A stretch of DNA of 64,000 bases from Bradyrhizobium commune (lineage in GTDB: Bacteria; Pseudomonadota; Alphaproteobacteria; Rhizobiales; Xanthobacteraceae). Location: NCBI RefSeq assembly GCF_015624505.1, contig NZ_CP061379.1, positions 6,882,001-6,946,000 of the forward strand. The letters are read 5' to 3'. Positions 31,291-40,513 of this stretch are shown piece after piece. Both the position numbers and the translations under genes were made by a program. The notes under the pieces were generated by a model that saw nothing but the letters and a program-made list of their open reading frames with translations, was not told the origin of the DNA and did no database searches. The stretch's first letter is position 1; each line of letters starts with the position of its first letter.

Positions 31291-32073
31291 GTGACGGTGA
31301 TCGACTTCTCAGCCTTCATCGGACGGCTTGCCACCGCCTCCGGCGAAACCATTTTGCCGTTCTTCCGCACCTCGCTGTCGATCGACGACAAGAGCAAGAC
31401 GAAAGATTTCGATCCCGTCACCGAAGCCGACCGCGCCGCGGAAGCGGTGATGCGGCGGCTGATCAAGGCCAACTTTCCCCAGCATGGCATCGTCGGCGAG
31501 GAATTCGGCAATGAGCGCGAGGACGCCGACTATGTCTGGGTGCTCGACCCCATCGACGGCACAAAATCCTTCATTGGCGGCTTTCCGATCTGGGGCACGC
31601 TGATCGCGCTGCTGCACAAGGGCACGCCGGTGTTCGGCATGATGCATCAGCCCTTCATCGGCGAGCGCTTTTCCGGCGACAACGGCTCGGCCAACTATAA
31701 AGGCCCCTCCGGCGAGCGCCGGCTCCAGGTCCGCCGCTGCGCCTCGCTGTCGGAGGCGACGACCTACACCACCAGCCCGTTGCTGATGAACGAGCGCGAT
31801 CGCGGCATTTTCGGACGAGTTGAGAAAGGCGTGCGGCTGTCGCGCTATGGCGGCGACTGCTACTCCTATTGCATGCTGGCCGCCGGCCACGTCGATCTCG
31901 TGGTCGAGACCGAGCTGAAGCCTTACGATATCGCAGCGCTGATCCCGATCGTGACCGGCGCCGGCGGCGTCGTCACCACCTGGGAAGGCAAGCCCGCACA
32001 GGGCGGCGGCCGCATCATCGCCGCCGGCGATGCGCGGGTTCACCAAGAAGCACTGAAACTGCTCAACGGATAA
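31291..32073 (+). CDS. hisN: Histidinol-phosphatase (inositol monophosphatase family)
   Basis: The 260-residue protein belongs to the Mg-dependent IMPase fold. Motifs are DPVTEADRAAE, then IVGEEFG (Glu ligand), then WVLDPIDGTKSFIGGFP (catalytic Asp-Pro-Ile-Asp-Gly-Thr), and near the end ELKPYDIAALIPIVTGAGG. The spacing and GTKSFIGG fit the HisN branch that dephosphorylates L-histidinol phosphate in actinobacteria and alphaproteobacteria. GTG 31291 follows AGGA with a six-base spacer. It has 17 bp to the next gene on the same strand. Confidence 0.88.
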   Translation: MTVIDFSAFIGRLATASGETILPFFRTSLSIDDKSKTKDFDPVTEADRAAEAVMRRLIKANFPQHGIVGEEFGNEREDADYVWVLDPIDGTKSFIGGFPIWGTLIALLHKGTPVFGMMHQPFIGERFSGDNGSANYKGPSGERRLQVRRCASLSEATTYTTSPLLMNERDRGIFGRVEKGVRLSRYGGDCYSYCMLAAGHVDLVVETELKPYDIAALIPIVTGAGGVVTTWEGKPAQGGGRIIAAGDARVHQEALKLLNG

Positions 32074-32090
32074 GCGACAGAGGGGCCTGC

Positions 32091-33056
32091 ATGAAAAAAC
32101 GCCGCTCGCTCCTCCTTGCCATCCTGCTGCTGGTATCGACGGTCGCGTCCGCGCAGAATTTCCCGGCCAAACCGGTCAAGCTGATCGTGCCGTTTCCGGC
32201 CGGCGGGCCCAACGACATCATCGCGCGCGTGATCGGCCAGCGCATGTCGGAACTGGCGGGCCAGCCGGTGCTGATCGACAATCGCGGCGGCCAGGGCGGC
32301 GTGCTCGGCACCGACGCGGTCGCCAAGAGCGCGCCCGACGGCTACACCATTGCGATCTCCTCTGCGGGCGCGCTCGCGATCAGCCCGAGCATGGAGAAGG
32401 TCGCCTACGACACGCTCGCCGATCTCGCCCCGGTGACACTGGTCGCAACCGTACCGGAAATGCTGGTTGTGGCGACCAACGTGCCCGCCAAGGACATCGG
32501 CGAATTGATCGCGCTGGCGAAAGCGCAGCCGGGAAAGCTCAACTTCGCCTCCTCCGGCCCCGGCAGCCTGCCGCACCTCGCCGGTGAATTGTTCAAGCTG
32601 ACGGCCAAGATCGACATCGTGCACGTGCCCTATCGCGGTGCAGCTCCTGCGGTGAACGATCTCTTGGGTCAGCAGGTGCAGATGACGTTTTTGGATCTCC
32701 CGGTGCTGCTGCCGCAGGTCAAGGCGAGCGCATTGCGGCCGATCGCAGTCGGCTCGGCGGAGCGCGCCCCGACCGCGCCTGACGTGCCGACCACGAAGGA
32801 AGCGGGCTTTCCCGATCTGCGCATCGAGAACTGGTACGGCATGGTGGCGCCGAAGGGCACGCCGAAGGAGATCGTGACCGCGCTGCATGATCTCGCGACA
32901 AAGGCGATGGCGGATCCGGCCGTGAAGGAAAAGCTCGCAGCCCAGGGCGCGACGCTGATCGGCGACGAGCCGGAGCATTTTCGCAGTTTCATCGCGGATG
33001 AGACCAGGAAGTGGGCGCAGGTGATCAAGGACGCCGGCGTCGAGACGGCAAAGTAG
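32091..33056 (+). CDS. Tripartite tricarboxylate transporter substrate-binding protein (Bug family)
   Basis: ATG 32091 follows GAGGGGCCTGC. MKKRRSLLLAILLLVSTVAS is a signal peptide ending near ASAQ. The 321-residue protein has the Bug signature: FPAKPVKLIVPFPAGGPNDI, VLIDNRGGQGGVLGTDAVAK, then NFASSGPGSLPHLAGELFK and HVPYRGAAPAVNDLLGQQV. Bug proteins bind small carboxylates for TctAB-type transporters; no tctA or tctB is present, as is common for these expanded paralogues. Confidence 0.92.
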   Translation: MKKRRSLLLAILLLVSTVASAQNFPAKPVKLIVPFPAGGPNDIIARVIGQRMSELAGQPVLIDNRGGQGGVLGTDAVAKSAPDGYTIAISSAGALAISPSMEKVAYDTLADLAPVTLVATVPEMLVVATNVPAKDIGELIALAKAQPGKLNFASSGPGSLPHLAGELFKLTAKIDIVHVPYRGAAPAVNDLLGQQVQMTFLDLPVLLPQVKASALRPIAVGSAERAPTAPDVPTTKEAGFPDLRIENWYGMVAPKGTPKEIVTALHDLATKAMADPAVKEKLAAQGATLIGDEPEHFRSFIADETRKWAQVIKDAGVETAK

Positions 33057-33067
33057 CTCTACCCCCC

Positions 33068-33958
33068 TCACACCGCCTCCGCCCGCAAATGCTCCACCAG
33101 CATCTTCGCCGGCCTTGGCAGCGTCTTGAAACTCCTCGCGCAGATCACCAGCCTCCGGTTGGCCCAGGCGTCGCGCAGGCGGACCATGGCGAGCGGCATC
33201 AGCTTGGCGCAACGGCGGGCGGCGGCTTCGGGCACCAGGGCGACGCCGACGTCGGCGGCGACCATCTGGCAGATCGCGTCGAAGTCGCGCAGCCGCGCGC
33301 GGAAATGCGGGCGCATACCGAGCCGTGCCGCATGCTTGGAGATATGGACCTGAAGTGCGGTCGCGCTGGTCAGCCCGACGAAATCGCAAGCGCCCGCCTC
33401 CTGGAAGTCGATCCGGCGGCGGCCGGCGAACGGGCCGCGACGCGATGTCACCAGCGTCAATCGATCCTCGCTGAACGGGAAGCGCTCGATATGATCCGGC
33501 AGCGCGTGCTCGGCGGCGAAGCCGAGATCGGCGGCGCCCGCGGTGATCGCGGCGGCAATGTCGGTGCTCTCGCGCTCCTCGATGTCGATGGCGACATCGC
33601 GATGCTCGCGCAGGAAGCCGGCCAGCGCCTTGGGCAGGTGCTCGGAGAGACCCGAGGTGTTGGCGAGGAAATGCACGCTGGCGCGCACGCCGCTGGCAAA
33701 GCCGGCGAGATCGCCGCGCATGGCATCGACCTGGTGGATCACAAGCCGCGCATGATCGAGCAGGCTCTCGCCCGCCGCGGTCAACTCGACGCCGCGGCGG
33801 CCGCGCTTCAAGAGCGCGACGCCGAGCGCGTCCTCGAGCCCCTTGATCCGCGCGCTGGCCGAGGCCAAAGCCAGGTTCGACCGCTCCGCACCGCGGGTGA
33901 TGCTGCGCTGGTCTGCGACCGCGATGAAGAGCTGGAGGTCGACGAGGTCGAAACGCAT
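33068..33958 (-). CDS. LysR-type transcriptional regulator
   Basis: The 296-residue protein begins MRFDLVDLQLFIAVADQRSI with the LysR helix-turn-helix (GAERSNLALASASARIKGLEDALG), followed by a substrate-binding domain (VHFLANTSGLSEHLPKALAGF...). It is divergent from the TauE/SafE permease gene about 100 bp away, which is the likely target. The effector is not known, perhaps an organosulfur or sulfonate compound if the exporter is a guide. Confidence 0.92.
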   Translation of the reverse strand: MRFDLVDLQLFIAVADQRSITRGAERSNLALASASARIKGLEDALGVALLKRGRRGVELTAAGESLLDHARLVIHQVDAMRGDLAGFASGVRASVHFLANTSGLSEHLPKALAGFLREHRDVAIDIEERESTDIAAAITAGAADLGFAAEHALPDHIERFPFSEDRLTLVTSRRGPFAGRRRIDFQEAGACDFVGLTSATALQVHISKHAARLGMRPHFRARLRDFDAICQMVAADVGVALVPEAAARRCAKLMPLAMVRLRDAWANRRLVICARSFKTLPRPAKMLVEHLRAEAV

Positions 33959-34059
33959 GGTGGATCTCCTGCTTCCGGCGTCCAGCCTTCGTTTGTGGCG
34001 AAGGCTGCCTCCGTAACCTCCAGATTGTGCCGGAGCGCGGCTTCGGTCAATGTGCCGGC

Positions 34060-34812
34060 ATGATCGACCCGCTTCTCATCCTCATCGCCGCCGTCTTCCT
34101 GATCGCCGGATTCGTCAAGGGCGTGGTCGGGCTCGGCCTGCCGACCGTCTCCATGGGCCTGCTCGCCGTGAGCATGGCGCCGGGGCGCGCGATCGCCATC
34201 GTGATCGTGCCCGCCATCGTCACCAACATCTGGCAGACTTTCGTCGGCCCACATTTGCGCGACATCCTCAAGCGGCTGTGGCCGCTGATGATCGGCACCG
34301 TGATCGGCTGCTGGCTCAATGCCGGCGCACTGACCGGCCCCTATGCGCGCTACGGCACGGTGGTGCTCGGCGTGCTGCTCGTCCTCTATGCGCTGATCGG
34401 TCTCAGCAAGTTTCAGGTCCGCGTCGCGCCGCAGAACGAGAAATGGGTCGGCGGCGTGGTCGGCGTCGTCACCGGCATGATCTCGGCCTCGACCGGCGTG
34501 CAGGTGATTCCCTCGATGCCGTTCATGCAGGCAATCGGCATGGAGAAGGACGAACTGGTGCAGGCACTCGGCGTGTTCTTCACCACCGCGACACTGGCGC
34601 TGGCCTTCAACCTCACCGCCGGCGGCCTGCTCACGCCGGCCAACGCCGTGCCGGGCGCGATCGCCATGGCCTGCGCCTTTGTCGGCATGTTCATCGGCCA
34701 ATCGGTGCGGGCGAAAATGCCGGCCGAAGCGTTTCGCCGCTGGTTCCTGGTCGCGATGATCCTGCTCGGCGTCTATCTCACCGGCAGCGCGCTGCTGAAA
34801 GAGTTCATGTAG
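34060..34812 (+). CDS. TauE/SafE family anion permease
   Basis: The 250-residue protein starting MIDPLLILIAAVFLIAGF has about eight hydrophobic helices in two related halves. It has the family's GFVKGVVGLGLPTVSMGLL near the first helix and GMISASTGVQVIPSMPFMQAIG in the second half. TauE/SafE members export or import sulfite, sulfoacetate and similar anions. ATG 34060 is preferred; GTG 34027 would add 11 residues. It is convergent with lysE, six bases apart. Confidence 0.9.
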   Translation: MIDPLLILIAAVFLIAGFVKGVVGLGLPTVSMGLLAVSMAPGRAIAIVIVPAIVTNIWQTFVGPHLRDILKRLWPLMIGTVIGCWLNAGALTGPYARYGTVVLGVLLVLYALIGLSKFQVRVAPQNEKWVGGVVGVVTGMISASTGVQVIPSMPFMQAIGMEKDELVQALGVFFTTATLALAFNLTAGGLLTPANAVPGAIAMACAFVGMFIGQSVRAKMPAEAFRRWFLVAMILLGVYLTGSALLKEFM

Positions 34813-34818
34813 CGAAGG

Positions 34819-35451
34819 CTACCGCGTCTCCAGCATGGCGACGCGGATGCCGAGATAGATGAAGAGGCCACCAAGCGCCCGGTTGACCCAGGCCATCACG
34901 CCTTCAGACCGCCTCAGCCGATGCGCGGCCCTGGCCGCGAACGCCGCTAGCACGAGGCACCACAATGTTCCCGTAAAGATGAAGATCAGGCCGAGCGTCA
35001 GAAAGGCGAGCGGCTTGTGCGCAGAGTCAGCTGCGACGAATTGCGGCAGGAAGGCCAGGAAGAACAGCGCGACCTTGGGATTGAGCGCATTGGTGAAGAC
35101 GCCCTGCAGGAACACCCGCCGCGGCGAACTCCGCGCCGGTTCGTCCTTGATCGCTGCGAGTGCCGGCTTCGACCACAGCATCTGAAGCCCGGTCACGACG
35201 AGATAGGCGGCGCCGACCAGCTTCAGGATCGAAAACGCAGTAGACGAGGCCATCAGCAGGGCCGAAAGGCCGATCGCGGCGCCCGCGACGTGGAAAAAGC
35301 AGCCGCAACTGATGCCCAGGGTGGCCGCGGCCCCGCCGCGCCAGCCCATCTGCATGCTGCGGCCGATCACATAGACCGTATCGGGCCCCGGCGTGATGTT
35401 GAGCAGCACGCCGGACAGGATGAACAGCCAGATTTCGTGAATGCCGAGCAT
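34819..35451 (-). CDS. LysE/RhtB family exporter
   Basis: The 210-residue membrane protein has six helices and the LysE-type signature ITPGPDTVYVIGRSMQMGWRGG after the first helix, with FLQGVFTNALNPKVALFFLAFLPQF in the middle. Family members export amino acids or homoserine-lactone-related compounds; the specific substrate cannot be read. The gene starts ATG 35451 and faces the cyclase gene across about 160 bp. Confidence 0.92.
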   Translation of the reverse strand: MLGIHEIWLFILSGVLLNITPGPDTVYVIGRSMQMGWRGGAAATLGISCGCFFHVAGAAIGLSALLMASSTAFSILKLVGAAYLVVTGLQMLWSKPALAAIKDEPARSSPRRVFLQGVFTNALNPKVALFFLAFLPQFVAADSAHKPLAFLTLGLIFIFTGTLWCLVLAAFAARAAHRLRRSEGVMAWVNRALGGLFIYLGIRVAMLETR

Positions 35452-35614
35452 ACCAAGGCCCCCGCCGCCCGGCCGGGCGGTCCCAAGCGATCGGGCTTAG
35501 TCGGTTCGCTCCTCCCCGTCCACCGCCGGAATTGCTGAGGATTTGCATCGAATTTGCAATGCGGATCATACTTTCGTTCGGCATCATCTGCTCTATAAGG
35601 GTCGGATTCTTGAA

Positions 35615-37465
35615 ATGCGGGATTCGCGGGCCGCTGCTGCGCCGTGGCAGGTCCCGCTCCCTTGGAGCCCCGAGGATATGGAAAGACGTCTGGCCGCCAT
35701 CGTCTGCGCCGATGTCGCCGGCTATTCCCGGATGATGGGCAGTGACGAGGCCGGCACCCATGCCGCCTTCAAGGCGCATCGCAGTGCGATCCACCCGATC
35801 ATCCTCAACCATGGCGGCCGCGTCGTGAAGAACACTGGCGACGGCTTCCTGCTGGAGTTCCCCTCCATCGTTGGCGCCGCCGAGGCCGCGATCGCCATGC
35901 AGGTGCTGATGGCGGAGCGCAACCATCATCTGCCCGCCGACCGCGCCATGCAGTTCCGGCTCGGCATCCATATGGGTGACGTCATCGCCGACGAGGACGA
36001 GGTGTTCGGTGACGATGTCAACATCGCCGTCCGCCTCGAATCGGTGGCGAGCCCCGGCGGGTTCGCGATCTCGGCCAAGGCCTATAGCGAGGCGAGCAAG
36101 CATCTCACCGTGCCGCTCAGCGACGCCGGCAATCACCGCTTCAAGAACATCAGGGATCCGGTCGGGGTCTGGACCTGGGTGCCCGAGGGCGCACCGGTGC
36201 TGGCGCCCGAGCTGAAGGAAGCCTCCGCGCTGTCCCGAACCGCGATCGTCGGCGTGCTGCCCTTTGCCAATCTCAGCGACGCCCAGGACGAATATTTCTC
36301 CGACGGCCTGACCGAGGATCTGATCCACGCGCTGTCGCTGCAATCCTTCTACCGCGTGCTGAGCCGCAACTCGACCTTCGCCTTCAAGGGCAAGAATGCC
36401 GGTACCCGGCTGATCGCGCGCGAGATCGACGCGACCTATCTGATCCAGGGCTCGGTGCGCCGCGCCGGTGCCAAGATCCGCGTCACCGCCGAGCTGATCG
36501 CGCCGGAGACCGGCGAGCAGCTCTGGACCGGCCGCTACGACCGCGACATCGGCGATCTCTTCGCGATGCAGGACGAGATCACGACCAATCTGTCCGCGGC
36601 GATCGCCACCGAGATCGTCCGGGCCGAGGCCTCCGCGCCCGCGCGCCCGACCACCGACGTGACGGCCTGGGACCGCTTCCTGAAAGGTCTGTCGCACTAC
36701 TACCGGCAGACCAAGGAAGATCTGGATGCGGCGGTCAGCCTGTTCCGGGAGGCCATCGCGCTCGATCCAAAGCTGTCGATCGCGCACGCTTATCTCGCCA
36801 CGATCCAGATCCAGAGCATCCAGTTCGGCTGGGTCAAGGGCACGCGCGAGATGTGGGCGGAGGCGATGGGCCTGGCTGAGACCAGCGTCCGGCTCGATCC
36901 GCGCTCGTCCTTTGCGTTCTCGATCCTGTCCTGGGCGCACGCGATGGAAGGCCATGACGAGGCGGCGATGGACGCCGCCAAGCGCGCGGTCGCGCTCAAC
37001 CCCTATGACATGGGCGCGCGCGGCGTGCTCGGCATCTGCCATTTCGTCATCGGCGAGCACCGCCAGGCGATCGAGCTGTTCTCGATGGCCGCCCAGCGCG
37101 ACAACAGCGACCCGCGCTATCAATGGGCGGCGCTGAACGCCTTCAGCCATTATCTCGTCGGTCAATATGACGCGACGCTGTCGTGGGCCCGCGAGCAGCT
37201 CTACGTCAACCCGAACCACATGCAGGCCCTGGCGATCCGCGTCGCGGCATTGGCGCAGCTCGGGCGGACCGCCGAGGCGATCGAAGCGACCTCCGTGCTG
37301 ATGGGCAATTACCCGACCCTCAACGTCGATCGTCACTTGCGGAATTTTCACTGGAAGCGGCCAGAGGACATCGCGCATTACCGCGAGGGGCTCCTGAAGG
37401 CAGGTGTGCCGCCGACCAAGCTCACGCTGGTCCAGAGCGACGTCAAGCGCGCCGCCGAATCCTGA
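35615..37465 (+). CDS. Class III adenylate/guanylate cyclase with TPR-like C-terminus
   Basis: The cyclase homology domain begins at MERRLAAIVCADVAGYSRMMG (metal Asp in CADVAGYS). It has VVKNTGDGFLLEF (second metal Asp) and DDVNIAVRLESVA with the transition-state Asn and Arg. A linker with GVLPFANLSDAQDEYFSDGLTED and a TolB/CadC-like segment follows, then several TPR-like repeats. No membrane helix is seen. Such proteins are numerous in Bradyrhizobium and make cAMP in the cytosol. ATG 35615 is given; ATG 35678, with GGAG ten bases upstream, is a strong alternative and would give 595 residues. Confidence 0.9.
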   Translation: MRDSRAAAAPWQVPLPWSPEDMERRLAAIVCADVAGYSRMMGSDEAGTHAAFKAHRSAIHPIILNHGGRVVKNTGDGFLLEFPSIVGAAEAAIAMQVLMAERNHHLPADRAMQFRLGIHMGDVIADEDEVFGDDVNIAVRLESVASPGGFAISAKAYSEASKHLTVPLSDAGNHRFKNIRDPVGVWTWVPEGAPVLAPELKEASALSRTAIVGVLPFANLSDAQDEYFSDGLTEDLIHALSLQSFYRVLSRNSTFAFKGKNAGTRLIAREIDATYLIQGSVRRAGAKIRVTAELIAPETGEQLWTGRYDRDIGDLFAMQDEITTNLSAAIATEIVRAEASAPARPTTDVTAWDRFLKGLSHYYRQTKEDLDAAVSLFREAIALDPKLSIAHAYLATIQIQSIQFGWVKGTREMWAEAMGLAETSVRLDPRSSFAFSILSWAHAMEGHDEAAMDAAKRAVALNPYDMGARGVLGICHFVIGEHRQAIELFSMAAQRDNSDPRYQWAALNAFSHYLVGQYDATLSWAREQLYVNPNHMQALAIRVAALAQLGRTAEAIEATSVLMGNYPTLNVDRHLRNFHWKRPEDIAHYREGLLKAGVPPTKLTLVQSDVKRAAES

Positions 37466-37646
37466 AGAGTAAGCGAGCGCTGTGATCTCAGCGCCCGGCT
37501 TTATTGACACCACAGTGAATTCGGCCACACTTCATCACACGCCGAAGTAGCATAATCTCCCCGCGTCCGCTGTCTGTTTGTTAGGACTTTCCGCGCCTGA
37601 TCGGCGCGGCTGTTTTTCGCGATTCGTTTGTTTCAGGACTTTGCTG

Positions 37647-40367
37647 ATGGATAATCCCCACAAGAAGCCCTACGTCCCCTCGATCGAGGTCTCGGCCAAC
37701 AATCCCTGCCCGTTCCTGCGCGGCCTCGTCGGCGAAGGCTTCGTCGACGGCGGAACGGTGCCGCTCACCACGCTGTCGCAGACGATTGCGAATGCGAGCG
37801 GTGAGAAGGGGCTGAAAAAAGTGTCGGCCCGGATTCAGGTCCGCGGGGTGGCCCTGATCGCCAACGGCTTCGGTCACATCCTGAGGAGCATCTGGTCGGG
37901 CGCGCAACTCGATGCGCTGCGCGGCGGTCCGCTGGACAAGCTCGGCGCCGGCTCGCGCATCCTCGGCGTCGACGGCAAGGTCAACGAGGACGAGATCGCG
38001 CGCCTTGCGAGCTTCGGCCGGAGCTACACCGATCCGAACGGCGGCGGCAGCGAGCCCGGCCTCAACGCCGCCGAAATCGACATCTTCATGCGCGACAACC
38101 TCAAGCGCGCAGGCCACGCCGCGCGCTGGTACTACCCGCTGCTGATGAAGTTCGAGTGGCCGATCCTGCTGAAGATCATGGGCAAGGTCGACGGCAAGGG
38201 CGACCGCTATCTCAGCATCGCCGACGTGCGGACGCTGTTCAACGCGCGCCAGTTCCCCGATCGCATCAACCGGCGGATCGTGTCGCAGCCATTGCTGTCG
38301 GCCTGCGCGCTCAGGTTTCGCTGGGCGCTGGGGCTCGCAGCGCTGCTTCTCGCGGTCGGTGTAGCGGCTTTGGTCGCGGTCGCCGAATTCCCCAACCAGG
38401 TTCGCGCCATGCTGCCGCAGAAAGGGATTCTTGCGCAGCTGATTCCGCCGCCTTTGCCGAAACTCCCGGAGACGACGGCCGCCTATTGGCTCGAGCAAAA
38501 CTGGTCGCTGAAGGACCGGCACTGGTTCCATCACGCGAGCCAGGGCACCGCGACCTTCCCGGTGCCCTATAACTGGTTCATGGCGCTGGAGCAGCCGCGG
38601 CTTCGGCTGGTCTCGCGGCCGGGCATGTTGAGCGACAGCGCTTACCTCGAGCGCTTCGGCTTCATCCCGAGCCCAAAATCGATCCAGACCGACGCCACCA
38701 CGCTTCGCCACTTCGGCTATGCCAATGTCTACGACACGACGCAGCCACCGGACTGGTCGACCCGATGGACGGCGGCGGAGAATGTCGACGGCCTGCCGGT
38801 CGGCTTCGCGCGGATGACCGGCGTGGTCGATCCCGCGACCGGCCGCCGCGAAGCGGACAAGATCGGCCTGACCTGCGCGGCCTGCCACACCGGCCAGATC
38901 CATTACAAAGGCATCGACGTGCGCTTCGACGGCGGGCCGGCCATGACCGACCTGAAGAAGCTCGAGCTCACGACCGGCCTGTCGATTGCCTACACGCTTT
39001 ATGTGCCGTTCCGCTTCCAGCGCTTTGCCGATCGCGTGCTCGGCTCTGATGCCAGCAAGGCGGATCGCGATGCGCTCAAGCAGCAGCTGGGCGCAATCGG
39101 CAAATTCCTGATCGACTGGCAGACCAGGTACGACGACACGGTCCACGGCAAGAAGCAGGCGGACACCGAGGAAGGCTTCGGCCGCCTCGATGCCCTCAAC
39201 CGCATCGGCAATCAGGTCTTCTCGCAGGATTTCGCGTTGAGCGGGGTTAAAGGCTTCGAAAAGAACCTGCATGCCCAGGACGCGCCGGTCAGCTACCCCG
39301 CGATCTGGACCGTGCCGTGGTTCAAATTCGCCCAGTACGACGCCTCGATCGAGCAGCCCCTGATCCGCAACGCCGGTGAAGGGCTGGGCGTGACGGCGCT
39401 GCTCAATCTCTCCGACGCCTATCCCGAAGACAGGTTGCTCCGGTCCTCGGTCCATATCAGGACGCTCGGCTGGATCGAGGACCTGCTCAGAGGCTCCGAT
39501 CCGTTCAAGATGGCCGATCCGAGCTTTAGCGGCCTGCTGGCGCCGAAATGGCCGTCGCAGATCCTCGACGATGCATGGAAACTGAAGCCGGATCGCGTTG
39601 AACGCGGCCGCGCGATCTACGCCGAGATGTGTTCGGGCTGCCATTTGCCGCCGGTCAACACCCCAGCCTTCTGGTCCTCCGGCCATTGGGAGCCGAGCGG
39701 CGACAGTAAGGTCCTGAACGCGGTGACGATCCCCACCGAGGAGATCAAGACGGACCCTCAACAGTCGCTCGTGCTCGGCAACAGGACGGTCGACGTGCCC
39801 GGCTTCCTGAAAGTGAATACGGCGGACCTGAAGACCTGGTGGCAATGCGACATCCCGACCGCGAGCTCGCCGACCGAGATGTCCTACGCGCTCGGCCTGA
39901 TGACGGTCGTCGACCTCGTCGCCCGCAAATGGATGGACGACGAGAAGACTCCCGATGCCGAACGGGCGCAATTGTGGAATCTCGCGCGCAAGAACTGCCT
40001 CAACCCGGCGCCAGGGCCGCGCTACCGGGCGCGTCCGTTGAACGGCATCTGGGCCACCGCGCCCTATCTGCATAATGGCTCGGTACCCTCGCTGTACTGG
40101 CTCTTGAAGCCGCAGAACGAGCGCCCGACCAAGTTCTGCATGGGACGCCGCGACTACGATCCGGTGACGGTCGGCTTTGCGATCACCGCGGGCGAGCGGT
40201 GCAAGACCGGCGAAACGGAGTTCTCGGCGGGGATCACGGGCAACAGCGTGCTCGGCCATTCCTTCGAGCGCAAGGACGGCGAACCGAAACAGCCCGGCGT
40301 GATCGGCCGCATGTTCAAGGACGATTCCGAGCGCTACGATCTGATCGAGTACCTCAAGACGCTGTGA
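37647..40367 (+). CDS. Membrane-bound di-haem cytochrome c (peroxidase-like) with N-terminal Pro-Cys-Pro domain
   Basis: ATG 37647 follows AGGA by nine bases. The 906-residue protein has three parts. Residues 1-220 are a soluble domain with NPCPFLRGLVGEGFVDGG (Pro20-Cys21-Pro22) and an EF-hand-like DGKGDRYLSIADV. One membrane helix spans about 226-246. The large remainder carries two haem c sites, CAACH (410-414) and CSGCH (662-666), as in di-haem cytochrome c peroxidase relatives. The helix topology would place the c-type haems in the periplasm and the first domain in the cytoplasm. The Pro-Cys-Pro motif followed by Leu and Gly-Phe resembles haem-thiolate peroxidases (Peroxidase_2). The function is likely an oxidation or peroxide reaction, but it is unproven. 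Confidence 0.85.
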   Translation: MDNPHKKPYVPSIEVSANNPCPFLRGLVGEGFVDGGTVPLTTLSQTIANASGEKGLKKVSARIQVRGVALIANGFGHILRSIWSGAQLDALRGGPLDKLGAGSRILGVDGKVNEDEIARLASFGRSYTDPNGGGSEPGLNAAEIDIFMRDNLKRAGHAARWYYPLLMKFEWPILLKIMGKVDGKGDRYLSIADVRTLFNARQFPDRINRRIVSQPLLSACALRFRWALGLAALLLAVGVAALVAVAEFPNQVRAMLPQKGILAQLIPPPLPKLPETTAAYWLEQNWSLKDRHWFHHASQGTATFPVPYNWFMALEQPRLRLVSRPGMLSDSAYLERFGFIPSPKSIQTDATTLRHFGYANVYDTTQPPDWSTRWTAAENVDGLPVGFARMTGVVDPATGRREADKIGLTCAACHTGQIHYKGIDVRFDGGPAMTDLKKLELTTGLSIAYTLYVPFRFQRFADRVLGSDASKADRDALKQQLGAIGKFLIDWQTRYDDTVHGKKQADTEEGFGRLDALNRIGNQVFSQDFALSGVKGFEKNLHAQDAPVSYPAIWTVPWFKFAQYDASIEQPLIRNAGEGLGVTALLNLSDAYPEDRLLRSSVHIRTLGWIEDLLRGSDPFKMADPSFSGLLAPKWPSQILDDAWKLKPDRVERGRAIYAEMCSGCHLPPVNTPAFWSSGHWEPSGDSKVLNAVTIPTEEIKTDPQQSLVLGNRTVDVPGFLKVNTADLKTWWQCDIPTASSPTEMSYALGLMTVVDLVARKWMDDEKTPDAERAQLWNLARKNCLNPAPGPRYRARPLNGIWATAPYLHNGSVPSLYWLLKPQNERPTKFCMGRRDYDPVTVGFAITAGERCKTGETEFSAGITGNSVLGHSFERKDGEPKQPGVIGRMFKDDSERYDLIEYLKTL

Positions 40368-40374
40368 ATTTCAG

Positions 40375-40396
40375 CTCTCCCCGTTGGCGGGGAGAG
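40375..40396 (+). terminator. Hairpin after the di-haem protein gene
   Basis: CTCTCCCCG-TTGG-CGGGGAGAG is a perfect 9-bp stem starting eight bases after the stop. No U-run follows. It belongs to the same GGGGAGAGG-type short repeat as the hairpin near 18080, so it may be a repeat that also stops or protects transcripts. Confidence 0.5.
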
Positions 40397-40415
40397 GGCA
40401 ATATCCATCTACATC

Positions 40416-40501
40416 GTCATTGCGAGCGTGGCGAAGCAATCCAGACTGTCTCCGTGGAGGCAGCCTGGATTGCTTCGTTCGCAAGAGCTCCTCGCAATGA
40501 C
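40416..40501. repeat. Inverted-repeat element, GTCATTGCGAG family (copy 2)
   Basis: Ends GTCATTGCGAG and CTCGCAATGAC, with inner arms GAAGCAATCCAG and CTGGATTGCTTC. Same organisation as the copy at 24359-24443. It lies between the convergent di-haem protein gene and the hydrolase gene. Confidence 0.85.
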
Positions 40502-40513
40502 GAAGGATAGACC

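Noticed and set aside
35027-37528. Minus-strand open frame of 833 codons across the cyclase and part of lysE
   Set aside because: Overlaps two well-supported genes in other frames and shows no family features.
37581-40259. Minus-strand open frame of 892 codons opposite the di-haem protein gene
   Set aside because: The plus-strand frame has haem sites and a membrane helix; the minus frame has only shadow composition.
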